NCBI GenBank assembly: GCA_012103315.1
Contig: WLWZ01000004.1
Coordinates: forward strand, 1-64,000
DNA: 64,000 bases
Direction: 5' to 3'
DNA from: Alphaproteobacteria bacterium
Lineage (GTDB): Bacteria; Pseudomonadota; Alphaproteobacteria; MPNO01; UBA2964
Below, piece by piece: positions 44,207 through 53,059 of this stretch. The notes under the pieces are model-generated. The model saw only the letters and a list, made by a program, of their open reading frames with translations. It was not told the origin of the DNA and did no database searches. Position 1 is the stretch's first letter, and each line of letters opens with the position of its first letter. Made by a program: the position numbers and the translations under genes.

Positions 44207-44800
44207 ATGACGACCGTCATCGGCCTCACGGGCTCTATCGGCATGGGAAAAACGACAGCGTCAGATATGTTGCATAGATTGGGTTTGCCGATCTGTGACT
44301 CTGACTCCCTTGTTCACAAGATGCTGGCGAAGGGCGGCGCGGCGGTACCGATCGTCGGGGACGTTTTTGAAAACGTGATCTCCGATGGTGCTGTGGACCG
44401 CCCTGCTCTTGGAAAGCAGGTTTTTGGAAATGCAGAGGCTCTTAAACAGTTAGAGCAAATTATGCATCCGCTGGTTCGAGCTGGGCAAAAAGACTTTATC
44501 AAGATTTGTCGCGGTCGCAGAGTCTTTGCAGTTGTTTTAGATGTACCGCTTTTGTTTGAAGTCGAAACCGATAGGCTTTGTGATTTGACGCTTGTTGTCT
44601 CGGCGCCAAAGTTTATTCAAGAGCAACGCGTTTTGGCACGGCCTGGTATGACTCGGGATCGACTTACAGCTACGCTACAGCGACAGATGCCAGATCTTGA
44701 GAAACGAAGAAGGGCAGACATCGTCGTTCAAACCGGGCTTAATAAGAGGCATACATCAGACCAACTGACCAATATTGTCAGCTGGTTGCGGGATCAATAA
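44207..44800 (+). CDS. coaE: Dephospho-CoA kinase
   Basis: A 197-residue kinase for the last step of coenzyme A synthesis. The P-loop GSIGMGKT is at residues 9-16, followed by the substrate loop LPICDSDSLVHKML and DVPLLFEVETDRLCD. Start ATG is one base after the aroE stop. dnaQ begins ten bases downstream. This aroE-coaE-dnaQ order is a standard alphaproteobacterial arrangement at the origin. Confidence 0.97.
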   Translation: MTTVIGLTGSIGMGKTTASDMLHRLGLPICDSDSLVHKMLAKGGAAVPIVGDVFENVISDGAVDRPALGKQVFGNAEALKQLEQIMHPLVRAGQKDFIKICRGRRVFAVVLDVPLLFEVETDRLCDLTLVVSAPKFIQEQRVLARPGMTRDRLTATLQRQMPDLEKRRRADIVVQTGLNKRHTSDQLTNIVSWLRDQ

Positions 44801-44810
44801 ACAGGCTGCC

Positions 44811-45482
44811 ATGCGCGAAATAGTTTTAGATACTGAAACAACGGGGTTATCACCGCGGGACGGTGATCGGCTCGTTGAGATCGGCTGTCTCGAGCTCGTC
44901 AACCATATGCCGACCGGGGAAACTTATCACCAATATATAAACCCGAAAAAAGCGATGCCGGCAGAGGCGGAGGCTGTGCACGGGCTCAGCGATAAATTTC
45001 TTGCCGATAAGCCAGAGTTCGCGGAGGTCGCGGATGCCTTTTTGGAATTTATCGGTGATGCGGCATTGGTCATTCACAACGCATCCTTTGACATGGGATT
45101 TATCAACGCGGAGCTCGGACGTCTAAAGCGTGATCCGGTGCCCAATAATCGCGCTATCGATACCGTGACAATGGCGCGTAAGAAATATCCTGGGTCACCG
45201 GCCAGTCTTGATGCCTTGTGTCGACGTTTTGAAATCGATAACTCTGCCCGCACACTACATGGCGCGCTTCTTGATGCAGAGCTTTTAGCGGAAGTGTATC
45301 TCGAACTCATTGGTGGACGGCAGCCAGGCCTCATTCTGGGTGCTGATGCGTCTGACAATACCAGCACTGAAGCAATTGAGCGCGTTGCACGGGTGCCGCG
45401 TCCGCACCAACCCACGGCTGAAGAACTCGCCGCTCATGCGGAATTTATCGCGCGCCTAAACGACCCGATGTGGGAAAAATAA
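44811..45482 (+). CDS. dnaQ: DNA polymerase III subunit epsilon
   Basis: A 223-residue 3'-5' proofreading exonuclease. The ATG at 44811 gives MREIVLDTETTGLSP, which contains the catalytic acids Asp7 and Glu9. ExoII (HNASFDMGF) and ExoIII (HGALLDAELLAEVY) follow. A longer frame starting inside coaE is unlikely. The C-terminal tail (about 170-223) is the part that binds the polymerase in this family. It converges with secB. Confidence 0.97.
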   Translation: MREIVLDTETTGLSPRDGDRLVEIGCLELVNHMPTGETYHQYINPKKAMPAEAEAVHGLSDKFLADKPEFAEVADAFLEFIGDAALVIHNASFDMGFINAELGRLKRDPVPNNRAIDTVTMARKKYPGSPASLDALCRRFEIDNSARTLHGALLDAELLAEVYLELIGGRQPGLILGADASDNTSTEAIERVARVPRPHQPTAEELAAHAEFIARLNDPMWEK

Positions 45483-45501
45483 TTCCGAAAGCTGTCCGAC
45501 G

Positions 45502-46017
45502 TTAAGCTTTGCCAACACCATTTGTTGCGCCGTCTGCTGCCATATGTTGATCGCGATAGAGCTGAACAAAATCAATCGGGTTAATAAACAAAGGCGGGAA
45601 GCCGCCATCTCGTGAAACATCCGCCACAATATTCCGAGCGAATGGGAACAGCAGGCGGGCGCCTTCAATTAAGAGGATCGGCCCGATAGCATCGTCCGGC
45701 ACTTCGGAAATTGTTAAAACGCCCGCATAGGTGAGCTCGACGATAAACACAGTTGTTTCGGGTGTCTTTGCTTCGCCGCGAACGACAAGGGCAACCTCAT
45801 ATTTGCCGTCTTCCAGGGCGCGGGCGCTCGTCGTTACCTCAACGCTGACTTCAGGGGATTGCGCGACGATATCCGGCGCACCGGGCCCAACGGGGTTTTC
45901 AAAAGAGAGATCCTTTATGTATTGGGTTTCGATGCCAATTTGAGGCTGCATCATCTCTTCATCGGCGTCATCAATTGTGGCGTCCTGGTCAGGCGCCTCG
46001 GGGGGTACTTCGGCCAT
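45502..46017 (-). CDS. secB: Protein-export chaperone SecB
   Basis: A 171-residue chaperone. An acidic N-terminal tail leads to the SecB core (QYIKDLSFENPVGP, then YEVALVVRGEAKTPETTVFIVELTYAG) and PILLIEGARLLFPFARNIVADVSRDGGFPPLFINPIDF, close to diagnostic. It keeps precursors unfolded and hands them to SecA. It is convergent with dnaQ; secB next to dnaQ is usual in this class. Confidence 0.98.
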   Translation of the reverse strand: MAEVPPEAPDQDATIDDADEEMMQPQIGIETQYIKDLSFENPVGPGAPDIVAQSPEVSVEVTTSARALEDGKYEVALVVRGEAKTPETTVFIVELTYAGVLTISEVPDDAIGPILLIEGARLLFPFARNIVADVSRDGGFPPLFINPIDFVQLYRDQHMAADGATNGVGKA

Positions 46018-46117
46018 TAAATTCTCCAGCGGATAAGATATGGGGTCGCTAACATGGTTTTATTGTTGAAACAAGGAAACGTGATTTCTCAGGCGCGCAA
46101 AAGGAAGTTTTGAAATC

Positions 46118-46624
46118 TTACGACGGGTCCTTGTCGCTGGGTGGGAGCTTGGGGTCGTTACTTGGTTTTTGGGGCGTAACATCACGAAAATCGCCGTCGA
46201 TTGTACCGTCCCTTCCATTGGACGGTACGCCCCCTTGTTCTGCGTCCACCCAAACACCAGAGTTTCCGGATCGCGCCAAAATGGCCCAGATCCAGGTTCG
46301 TAGAATTAGCCGTATAAAGGGCAGAAAAAGCAGAAACCCTACGGCGTCGGTTACGAATCCGGGGGTTAGGAGCAAAATTCCGGCAACCACCAGACAGAGT
46401 CCATCAAACACTTCTGCTATTGGAAACACCTGGCGCGCGAGGCTTTCCTGGGCGCGTTGGAGCGTCGCGAGACCTTGGCTTTTTAGTAACCAAGTCCCCA
46501 ATATAGCGGTTAGAATGATAAGAAGAATGGTGTTCCACAAACCGATTTCACCGCCGAGCTGGATAAAAACCGCGATTTCCACGACGGGGATGATGATAAA
46601 AGCGAGAGGAATAAAGATAGCCAT
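46118..46624 (-). CDS. FxsA-family membrane protein
   Basis: A 168-residue protein. The FxsA domain fills the first 120 residues, with hydrophobic segments at about 3-22, 28-45, 72-90 and 95-110; LIILTAILGTWLLKSQGLATLQRAQ between them is typical. The tail is hydrophilic and Pro/Asp-rich. In E. coli FxsA overproduction suppresses phage T7 exclusion; the normal function is unclear. It is divergent from the Tim44-domain gene at 46765. Confidence 0.88.
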   Translation of the reverse strand: MAIFIPLAFIIIPVVEIAVFIQLGGEIGLWNTILLIILTAILGTWLLKSQGLATLQRAQESLARQVFPIAEVFDGLCLVVAGILLLTPGFVTDAVGFLLFLPFIRLILRTWIWAILARSGNSGVWVDAEQGGVPSNGRDGTIDGDFRDVTPQKPSNDPKLPPSDKDPS

Positions 46625-46687
46625 GCTTGCGATTTAGGTTAGAAGACCCTAGTTTCTAGTTCTAATGGTCTTATGTGATCAAAAGTC

Positions 46688-46716
46688 GCAGGCTAAACTG
46701 TTAAGTTTATGCCTGC
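46688..46716. repeat. Strong palindrome in the fxsA/Tim44 divergent region
   Basis: GCAGGC-TAAACT pairs with AGTTTA-T-GCCTGC: a 12-base stem with one bulged T and a four-base GTTA loop. It lies in the 140-base region between two divergent genes. It could be an operator or a leader hairpin of the rightward transcript; no T-run follows. Confidence 0.6.
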
Positions 46717-46764
46717 TATCATGTAACAGCCACTTTCCGGCAATAGGTTGATCGGCAAACTAAC

Positions 46765-47448
46765 ATGGGCGACGGGTTTCAAGCACTCGATATTATTTTA
46801 TTTGCGATGATTGCAGCGTTTCTCGTTTTGCGATTGCGCAGCGTTTTGGGCAAGCGAACGGGACATCAAAGGCGTCCTCCAGAGGGAGGAACAGAAAGTC
46901 GTCGTGAGTCGCAACCTAACGACAATGTTGTCGAGTTGCCTGACAGGAACACCGAGACACCAGAGCCGGAGTTTGAGGATGTCGATCCTGATGATCCAAT
47001 CGCTGTCGGCCTGACGGAGGTCAAAATCGCAGACCCTTCTTTTGATCCGGCAACGTTTGCCGAAGGGGCTTCGGCCGCCTTTGAAATGGTTGTTCAGGCC
47101 TTCGCAGAAGGTGATACGAAAACGTTGCGCGGCCTCTTAAATGATGAAGTCCTTGATAATTTTTCAATGGCAATTGATGAACGTGAAAAAGCCGGAGAAA
47201 CGCTTGAAACGACAGTTATCGGTATCAAAAAATCGGATATCATCGAAGCCCGTCTCGATGGGCGTACCGCCTTTATTACTGTTAAAGTCGTGTCAGAGCA
47301 GGTCAATGTTACGCGGGATAAAGACGGCGCTGCAATTGATGGCGACGAGAATCTGGTTGCTGATGTTACGGATCTTTGGACATTTGCCCGCAACACCCGG
47401 GCCCGCGACCCAAACTGGACCCTGGTTGAAACCAGAAGCCCGAACTAG
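46765..47448 (+). CDS. Tim44-domain (TIM44-like) membrane-anchored protein
   Basis: A 227-residue protein with one N-terminal hydrophobic helix (about 5-22), a charged, acidic linker, and a Tim44-like domain (about 90-225: GASAAFEMVVQAFAEGDTKTLRGLL, VLDNFSMAIDERE). In alphaproteobacteria such TimA-type proteins are relatives of the mitochondrial import motor component Tim44; a role at the inner membrane is expected but unproven. It sits next to secB and fxsA, and mltA overlaps its 3' end by 23 bases. Confidence 0.88.
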   Translation: MGDGFQALDIILFAMIAAFLVLRLRSVLGKRTGHQRRPPEGGTESRRESQPNDNVVELPDRNTETPEPEFEDVDPDDPIAVGLTEVKIADPSFDPATFAEGASAAFEMVVQAFAEGDTKTLRGLLNDEVLDNFSMAIDEREKAGETLETTVIGIKKSDIIEARLDGRTAFITVKVVSEQVNVTRDKDGAAIDGDENLVADVTDLWTFARNTRARDPNWTLVETRSPN

Positions 47449-48559
47449 GAACGGCACTCGATTTTCGGTTGCTCTTGCCGCCCTCAGTCTTTTGGTTGGC
47501 TGCGCTGATCGGCTAGACTCACAATCTGGCAAAAAAATAAAATTCACACCGGTGAGTTTCGACCACCTTTCTGGTTGGTCGCTTGATAATCATGCTTCTT
47601 CCTTAAGACCATTCTTGCGTAGTTGTGAGAAGCTGCTTCGAAAGCCCTCAGCGGCGAGGTTTAAAAACAAATTATTTGGTGAATTGAGCGCTTGGCAAAA
47701 AACTTGCCGTCAATTGGATCGCCAAAGACTCGAAGACCCAAAATACGCCAAGCGATTCTTTGAGGGTATGTTTCGCCCCTATCTGGTCAGTAGCCCGGCT
47801 TCGGATAAATCAGAAGGTATTTTTACGGGGTATTATGAACCGGAAATTATTGGCTCACTTATTCAGGGCGGTAAATTCCAAACACCGATCTATGGTCGGC
47901 CTAGAAATTTGAAACGGTCAGCCAAACCGTATTTTTCGAGGCGGCAAATCGAGCAAGGCGGCCTGAAGAGCGCAGCAAAACCAATTGTCTGGGTTGCGGA
48001 TCCAGTTGATGCATTCTTTTTGCATATTCAGGGGTCAGGCCGGATTCGATTACCGAACAAGGAAGTGCTACGGGTTGGGTTCGCTGGACATAACGGTCAT
48101 TCCTATACTGCGATTGGCCGGGTTTTGATTCGTCGAGGGGCTATAAAACGCGAGAATATGTCGATGCAGTCGATCCGCTCATGGCTTTCGGCAAACCCCC
48201 GAAAAGCGCCCACCATAATGAACCAGAATAAACGTTACGTCTTTTTCCGGCGCTTGACTGGCGCTGGCCCCATAGGGGCACAGGGTGTTGCTCTGACGCC
48301 AGGCAGGAGTCTCGCAGTTGATCCGAATTTTATCCGTTATGGCGCGCCGCTTTGGGTAGATACGCTTGACCCTCTGGTGAAAGATCGCCCTTTTCGACGT
48401 TTGTTGATTGCGCAGGATACCGGTGGTGCGATCAAGGGCGCTATCCGTGGCGACATATTCTTTGGTCATGGTCGTTTGGCGGCAAAACAGGCAGGCCATA
48501 TGAATCGGCCCGGGAAGTATTATGTGTTGATCCCGAGATTGGCAAAGCCATCCTCATGA
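47426..48559 (+). CDS. mltA: Membrane-bound lytic murein transglycosylase A
   Basis: A 377-residue protein if the TTG at 47426 is the start; this gives a positively charged N-terminus and a lipobox ending LLVGC (Cys26). An earlier start would lengthen it into the Tim44 gene. The MltA domain has GYYEPEIIGS, the FFLHIQGSGRIRLP beta-barrel segment, and the 3D motif (AQDTGGAIKGAIRGDIFFG) with the catalytic aspartate. It cleaves peptidoglycan glycan strands in the periplasm. The next gene starts in its stop (ATGA). Confidence 0.92.
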   Translation: MKPEARTRNGTRFSVALAALSLLVGCADRLDSQSGKKIKFTPVSFDHLSGWSLDNHASSLRPFLRSCEKLLRKPSAARFKNKLFGELSAWQKTCRQLDRQRLEDPKYAKRFFEGMFRPYLVSSPASDKSEGIFTGYYEPEIIGSLIQGGKFQTPIYGRPRNLKRSAKPYFSRRQIEQGGLKSAAKPIVWVADPVDAFFLHIQGSGRIRLPNKEVLRVGFAGHNGHSYTAIGRVLIRRGAIKRENMSMQSIRSWLSANPRKAPTIMNQNKRYVFFRRLTGAGPIGAQGVALTPGRSLAVDPNFIRYGAPLWVDTLDPLVKDRPFRRLLIAQDTGGAIKGAIRGDIFFGHGRLAAKQAGHMNRPGKYYVLIPRLAKPSS

Positions 48560-49527
48560 AAACGCGCCTCTTCGTATTGGCCGCCGTGTTTTTAGGGTTC
48601 TCATTGGAGCTTATAGCGGCCCCATTGAGCTTGCAGTTTTCTCCTATCCCGCTTTCTGAGGACAACCCGAACATCAAAGTTGTGGGCAGTCTTGAATATC
48701 TTGGTGGCTTAAAGCTCCGTTCCGAGAATGAATAATTTTGTGGGTTGTCCGGTTTGGCAATTTCGCAAAATGGCGCAGTGTTAAGATTTGTCACGGACAA
48801 CGGAAGTTGGATTCGCGCCAGGCCGGTTCTCAATTCGACTGGGCACTTAATCGGGCTCAAGGAAACCACGATGGGGCTGCTAATCGGGGCGAACGGCCAA
48901 CCGATTCAGCGCACCTATAAAAAAGACGCAGAATCGTTATTCCGAATCAATGGCGGATACGTGACGTCCTTTGAGACGCATCACCGCCTCTTGAAGTACC
49001 GGAGCAATAAGTCACCATTTTCGGGTCGTGGAGACCCGGTTTCTGCGCCTCATCATTTAATTGATGCTCATCGTAATAAAGGTATGGAAGCCGCAGTTGC
49101 GCTTAACGATGGGCGCTGGGTCGTCTTCGCTGAAAATTTCCCCGAGGACGAACCGAATCTTTTTGGCTGGGTGTTGCAAAAACAGCGTTGGCGACCTTTT
49201 GACTATACGCGAACGGGAGAATTTCAGCCATCGGGAGCGGCTTTATTGCCTTCAGGAAATGTCCTTATATTAGAGCGTCGGTTTTCCTTTCTCGGCGGGT
49301 TTGGGTCTCGCCTCGCTGTGATTTTGCAACACGATATTCGTCCAGGGGCGACATTACGGAGCCAGGAAATAGCCCGCCTTGAGCCACCGCTTGTTGAAGA
49401 AAACTTTGAGGGCGCCGCTGCCTATAAGAACAAGACGGGCGAAACAATCATCTATATTGTTTCAGATGATAATTTTTCCCCGTTGCAATCGACATTGCTC
49501 CTGATGTTCAAGCTCCGAAATCCGTAA
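48556..49527 (+). pseudogene. Phytase-esterase-like periplasmic protein, interrupted by an in-frame stop
   Basis: From the ATG at 48556, which overlaps the mltA stop, the frame runs 59 codons with a signal peptide at the N-terminus (MKTRLFVLAAVFLGFSL) and hits TAA at 48733-48735. The same frame continues FCGLSGLAISQNG to 49527 with no other stop. The full product of 323 residues fits the esterase-like activity of phytase family (COG4246-like; VTDNGSW, GMEAAVALNDGRWVVFAE, NFEGAAAYKNKTGE, DDNFSPLQSTLL). A single changed base (for example CAA to TAA) would restore it. It could be a sequencing error, decay, or readthrough. A restart at 48745 would lose the signal peptide. Confidence 0.8.
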
Positions 49528-49654
49528 TGCCTTTGCTGGAATTATAGCCCGCGGTTTCGGAATTGTTTGCCGTTAGGGCTGCTGATCGCGTAATTTTGGC
49601 CCATGGCGAAAAAAGACAAAAAAAACGATCACAAACAGAAAGTCACATCCGGGC

Positions 49655-50176
49655 TTGGCGCTAGATGACGAGGCGTTGTTTAACGCAGTGATGCGGGATG
49701 TAAAACGCCCTGCCGGTGTGGCTGAAAGTGATGAACCGCCGACGCTGGATTCGATGGAAAAGGTACCGCCGAAAGAAAACCTGGCGCCGCGAGCAGCGCC
49801 TCAACCAAAAGGCCCTAAAAAACTTTTGCCACTCGCACCAGGCCGCTCCGGTGATGTTGATGGCCGAACCCTAGATCGACTGAAACGGGGTCGGCTACGG
49901 CCGGAAGCACGGCTCGATTTGCACGGCATGACACAGGATGAGGCGCATGGCGCGTTGGTGTCGTTCATGGCCGACGCGCAGGCGGGTGGAAAACGGTGCG
50001 TTATCGTTATTACCGGACGGGGGCGTAACAGCGAAGGAGGAGGTGTGCTGCGGAATCAGACGCCGAACTGGTTAAATACTCCGGCGATCCGCGCTCGTAT
50101 TTTAGCGTTTGCAACCGCGCAACCGCGTGATGGCGGCGATGGCGCCCTCTATGTATTGCTGAGGCGAATTCGCTAA
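49655..50176 (+). CDS. Smr-domain protein, 5' end frameshifted
   Basis: The Smr nuclease-type domain occupies the C-terminal half: RPEARLDLHGMTQDEAHGAL, then CVIVITGRGRNSEGGGVL. The N-terminal LALDDEALFNAVMRDVKR matches the usual beginning of alphaproteobacterial Smr proteins, but the frame has only a TTG at 49655 and no ribosome site. An ATG at 49603 starts a Lys-rich N-terminus in another frame. One base too many in the eight-A run 49618-49625 would explain the shift; removing one A joins the frames into about 190 residues. The function of stand-alone Smr proteins is unclear. Confidence 0.75.
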   Translation: MALDDEALFNAVMRDVKRPAGVAESDEPPTLDSMEKVPPKENLAPRAAPQPKGPKKLLPLAPGRSGDVDGRTLDRLKRGRLRPEARLDLHGMTQDEAHGALVSFMADAQAGGKRCVIVITGRGRNSEGGGVLRNQTPNWLNTPAIRARILAFATAQPRDGGDGALYVLLRRIR

Positions 50177-51487
50177 CTACAGAATAAATTTACTGAGGTC
50201 GGCATTCTTGGCCAGATCGCTGACTCGTTCGCGAACAGTTTCCGCTTCGATGATGATCGTTTCGCCGCCGCGGTCTGTGGCGGTGAAGCTGATTTCGTCG
50301 AGCAACCTCTCGAGGACGGTGTGGAGCCGGCGGGCGCCGATATTTTCGACGGCTCGATTTACGTCGGCGGCAACTGTGGCAATTTCGCTGATGGCGTCAT
50401 CAGTAAACTCCAGCGTCACCTCCTCGGTGCCGAGAAGGGCGATGTATTGCCGAATTAGACTTGCCTCGGGTTCAACCAGAATAGCTTTTAGATCTTCGAC
50501 TTCGAGGGCCTTGAGCTCGACGCGGATCGGCAGCCGTCCTTGCAGCTCGGGCAACAGGTCGGCGGGCTTGGCGATATGAAAAGCGCCAGACGCAATAAAT
50601 AAAATATGGTCGGTTTTTACCTGTCCATGCTTGGTCGACACCGTGGTGCCTTCTATTAAGGGCAGTAGGTCGCGTTGCACGCCTTCGCGACTGACGTTCC
50701 CGCCGTGGCGTTCGCTGGCGGCACAAATTTTATCGATTTCATCAAGAAAGACGATGCCGTTTTGCTCAACTGACTCCGTCGCTTCGCGTATAATTGACTC
50801 TTCATCGAGAAGCTTGTCGCTTTCTTCGGCGACAAGAAGTTCGTGCGATTCCAGCACGGTTACCTTGCGCTGTTTGGTTTGGCCGCCAAACGCCTTACCC
50901 AGCATATCATTGATGTTGAGCATGCCCATTTGGGCGCCGGGCATGCCGGGCACTTCAAATGTTGGGAGTCCGCCGCCGCTGGTATCGGTTAGCTCAAGTT
51001 CTATCTCGCGATCATCCAACGCGCCTTCGCGGAGCATTTTGCGAAATTTTTGTTTGGTCTCCTCGCCAGCGTTCTCACCCACGAGCGCTTCAATAACGCG
51101 CTCTTCGGCTGCCAGCTCAGCTTTGGCGGTGACGTCCTTGCGGAGGCGCTCTCGCGTCTCGTGGATCGCAACTTCCATTAAATCTCGGACTATTTGCTCG
51201 ACATCGCGGCCAACATAGCCAACCTCGGTAAATTTTGTTGCTTCAACTTTTACAAAGGGCGCTTGTGCAAGTCGTGCCAAGCGGCGGGCTATTTCGGTTT
51301 TGCCGACGCCGGTGGGACCGATCATTAGAATATTCTTCGGCAGAACTTCTTCTTTAAGATCGTCCTCGAGCTGTTGCCGTCGCCAGCGATTTCGGAGCGC
51401 GATCGCAACCGCTCGTTTGGCGTCCCCTTGACCAACAATAAATCGGTCAAGCTCAGATACGATTTCGCGAGGGCTAAAACTAGTCAC
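50177..51487 (-). CDS. hslU: ATP-dependent protease ATPase subunit HslU
   Basis: A 436-residue AAA+ unfoldase. Walker A GPTGVGKT is at residues 57-64; the I-domain is Glu-rich; Walker [12 protein letters not shown] and the sensor region follow; the C-terminal end LSKFIL inserts into the HslV pocket. It unfolds substrates for HslV. The start overlaps the hslV stop by eight bases. Confidence 0.98.
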   Translation of the reverse strand: MTSFSPREIVSELDRFIVGQGDAKRAVAIALRNRWRRQQLEDDLKEEVLPKNILMIGPTGVGKTEIARRLARLAQAPFVKVEATKFTEVGYVGRDVEQIVRDLMEVAIHETRERLRKDVTAKAELAAEERVIEALVGENAGEETKQKFRKMLREGALDDREIELELTDTSGGGLPTFEVPGMPGAQMGMLNINDMLGKAFGGQTKQRKVTVLESHELLVAEESDKLLDEESIIREATESVEQNGIVFLDEIDKICAASERHGGNVSREGVQRDLLPLIEGTTVSTKHGQVKTDHILFIASGAFHIAKPADLLPELQGRLPIRVELKALEVEDLKAILVEPEASLIRQYIALLGTEEVTLEFTDDAISEIATVAADVNRAVENIGARRLHTVLERLLDEISFTATDRGGETIIIEAETVRERVSDLAKNADLSKFIL

Positions 51488-52040
51488 TGTTCGGCAAACT
51501 TTCGATTGTTATATTTGTGTTTGTGTAAACGCAGATTCCGGCAGCAATGCCCATTGCTTTGCGGGCGATATCTTCGGCTTCCATGCCGTCTATGTCATGT
51601 AGTGCCTGAGCCGCGGAGAGCGCATACGCGCCGCCAGAGCCGATGCCGATAAGGCCAAGATCGGGCTCCAAAACATCGCCAGTTCCTGTCATGACGAGCG
51701 AAACATCTTTATCTGCCACCGCCATCATGGCTTCCAGTCGTCGGAGATAGCGGTCTGTCCGCCAGTCCTTGGCGAGATCGACACAGGCGCGGGTGAGTTG
51801 GCCGGGATGCTGTTCAAGCTTGGCTTCCAGGCGCTCAAAAAGCGTGAAGGCATCGGCGGTCGCGCCGGCAAACCCGGCAATCACCGAGCCATCGCCAAGA
51901 GGTCGGACCTTCCGCGCTGTTGCTTTGATGACCGTAGGCCCCAGGCTGACCTGACCATCGCCGGCAATAACGACCTTGCCGTTTTTGCGTACCGACAAGA
52001 TTGTCGTGCCGTGCCAGATATTTGGGTCGTTGTTCGCCAT
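51480..52040 (-). CDS. hslV: ATP-dependent protease subunit HslV
   Basis: A 186-residue proteasome-like peptidase. Maturation is expected to expose Thr12 (sequence HGTTILSV; the short pro-peptide is residues 1-11). [19 protein letters not shown] and [16 protein letters not shown] are family hallmarks. Upstream is a CTTGAT-type promoter that may be heat-inducible. It partners with HslU. Confidence 0.98.
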   Translation of the reverse strand: MANNDPNIWHGTTILSVRKNGKVVIAGDGQVSLGPTVIKATARKVRPLGDGSVIAGFAGATADAFTLFERLEAKLEQHPGQLTRACVDLAKDWRTDRYLRRLEAMMAVADKDVSLVMTGTGDVLEPDLGLIGIGSGGAYALSAAQALHDIDGMEAEDIARKAMGIAAGICVYTNTNITIESLPNSD

Positions 52041-52065
52041 AGTTTGGTGTCCCTTCCGGGGCTCA

Positions 52066-52093
52066 ATTATGCTGAATCTGCGTGAGGATCAAG
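52066..52093 (-). promoter_or_regulatory. Possible heat-shock-type promoter of hslVU
   Basis: On the minus strand CTTGAT is followed after 16 bases by CATAAT, about 30 bases upstream of the hslV start. The CTTGA opening is typical of sigma-32 promoters, but the -10 looks as much like a vegetative one. A further CTTGAC is at 52131-52136. Confidence 0.35.
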
Positions 52094-52158
52094 GGGCGTC
52101 TCCCCACCATGTGGTTGTTGCGGCCTACGGGTCAAGGCAGCCGGTCAGTCTTTTTGGA

Positions 52159-52953
52159 TTAAATCCAGCAAGAAAACTGGAATGGAGAAATCAGCGTGCC
52201 GGCTACAATTTCATTCTCGCCGGGAACGAGAACGGCCCGAAACCCAATACTGCTGCCTCCGAGCATTACACCATTAACAATTGTCCCGTTATGGCTGCCG
52301 CAGTCTCGAACGATGATACCCTCGTCATCCTGGTCGATCATGAAGTGCCGTCGCGAAAGCTGAAAGGGCTGCTCGTCGGCAATGGCCAGTGAAACTGGTG
52401 GGCTCATAGCATCTGAAGTTCGGGAGGACTGCCGCCCGACAAGATATGGAAGCCGATCAATCGTAATTGAATCATGACCTATTTGGCGAACGACGTCCGG
52501 CCTTATTGCGGAAAACCGGACGTTTTGTTTGGCGAGAGTCATTGCAAAGGACTGGGTATTGGCATCGGGCCTTGAGGCCGGTGCAGGCATTGGTGTAGGC
52601 CGTGGGTTCGGTGCGGGTGCTGTCGTGAAGCGTTGATCCGTAATCCGCTTTTGTGGCGGCGGTAAGGAGTTGGCGACCGGTTGGCCTGGCGCAACGGCAT
52701 TAAGAACCTCTGCCGAAGACATAATTTGAACCGTTGCTGGTCCCCGGGCGTGTGCCATAACCGGCTGGTTTGGCCCGCCCATTGCCTCGGCCGCACTAAA
52801 GATGGTGCCTTGACCGGCCACCCTCTCGGCGCCGTTCGTTGTTGGCTGAGGAGCAGCCAGGACGATAAAGCCATTGACGATAATGTAGACTGAATCGGGG
52901 GCGTCACCGACCCTGAAGACAAATTCACCATCGTTTAAGAAACGCTCTTGCAT
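52159..52953 (-). CDS. Cyclic-nucleotide-binding-like / FHA fusion protein
   Basis: I chose the ATG at 52953, giving 264 residues that begin MQERFLNDGEFVFRVGDAP, a normal opening of short cNMP-binding domains; the frame to 52998 begins with TTG and adds residues without family look. The N-terminal domain (1-85) has VYIIVNG and MSSAEVLNAVAPG features. A Pro/Ala-rich linker (about 90-135) follows. The C-terminal FHA domain (about 160-260) shows LVGRQ and LSRRHFMIDQ, then GSHNGTIVNG, which binds phosphothreonine. The cNMP-pocket arginine is not recognisable to me. It is divergent from hisB. Confidence 0.75.
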   Translation of the reverse strand: MQERFLNDGEFVFRVGDAPDSVYIIVNGFIVLAAPQPTTNGAERVAGQGTIFSAAEAMGGPNQPVMAHARGPATVQIMSSAEVLNAVAPGQPVANSLPPPQKRITDQRFTTAPAPNPRPTPMPAPASRPDANTQSFAMTLAKQNVRFSAIRPDVVRQIGHDSITIDRLPYLVGRQSSRTSDAMSPPVSLAIADEQPFQLSRRHFMIDQDDEGIIVRDCGSHNGTIVNGVMLGGSSIGFRAVLVPGENEIVAGTLISPFQFSCWI

Positions 52954-53014
52954 CGGCCACACAGGCCCGTTGGCCTGCAATAATTGGTGCCACCCCAAGG
53001 CCCGACATGGCAGA

Positions 53015-53041
53015 ATTGCGAAAATTGGTTAATTTCGCAAT
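53015..53041. promoter_or_regulatory. 27-base palindrome in the FHA/hisB divergent region
   Basis: ATTGCGAAA and TTTCGCAAT are exact inverted repeats nine bases apart; the AATT flank extends the stem with a one-base bulge. A run of A follows on the plus strand. Good operator candidate for one or both divergent genes. Confidence 0.5.
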
Positions 53042-53059
53042 AAAAAAACGCATAGGGGC

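Noticed and set aside
47141..47425. Upstream part of the mltA frame
   Set aside because: It is inside the Tim44-domain gene and encodes no MltA-like sequence or signal.
51374..52392. Plus-strand frames over hslU, hslV and the FHA gene
   Set aside because: Antisense to strong genes and without start signals.
52954..53008. Longer FHA start at the TTG 52998 or ATG 53008
   Set aside because: The ATG at 53008 is in another frame and the TTG extension has no cNMP-fold residues; the ATG at 52953 begins like typical short domains.
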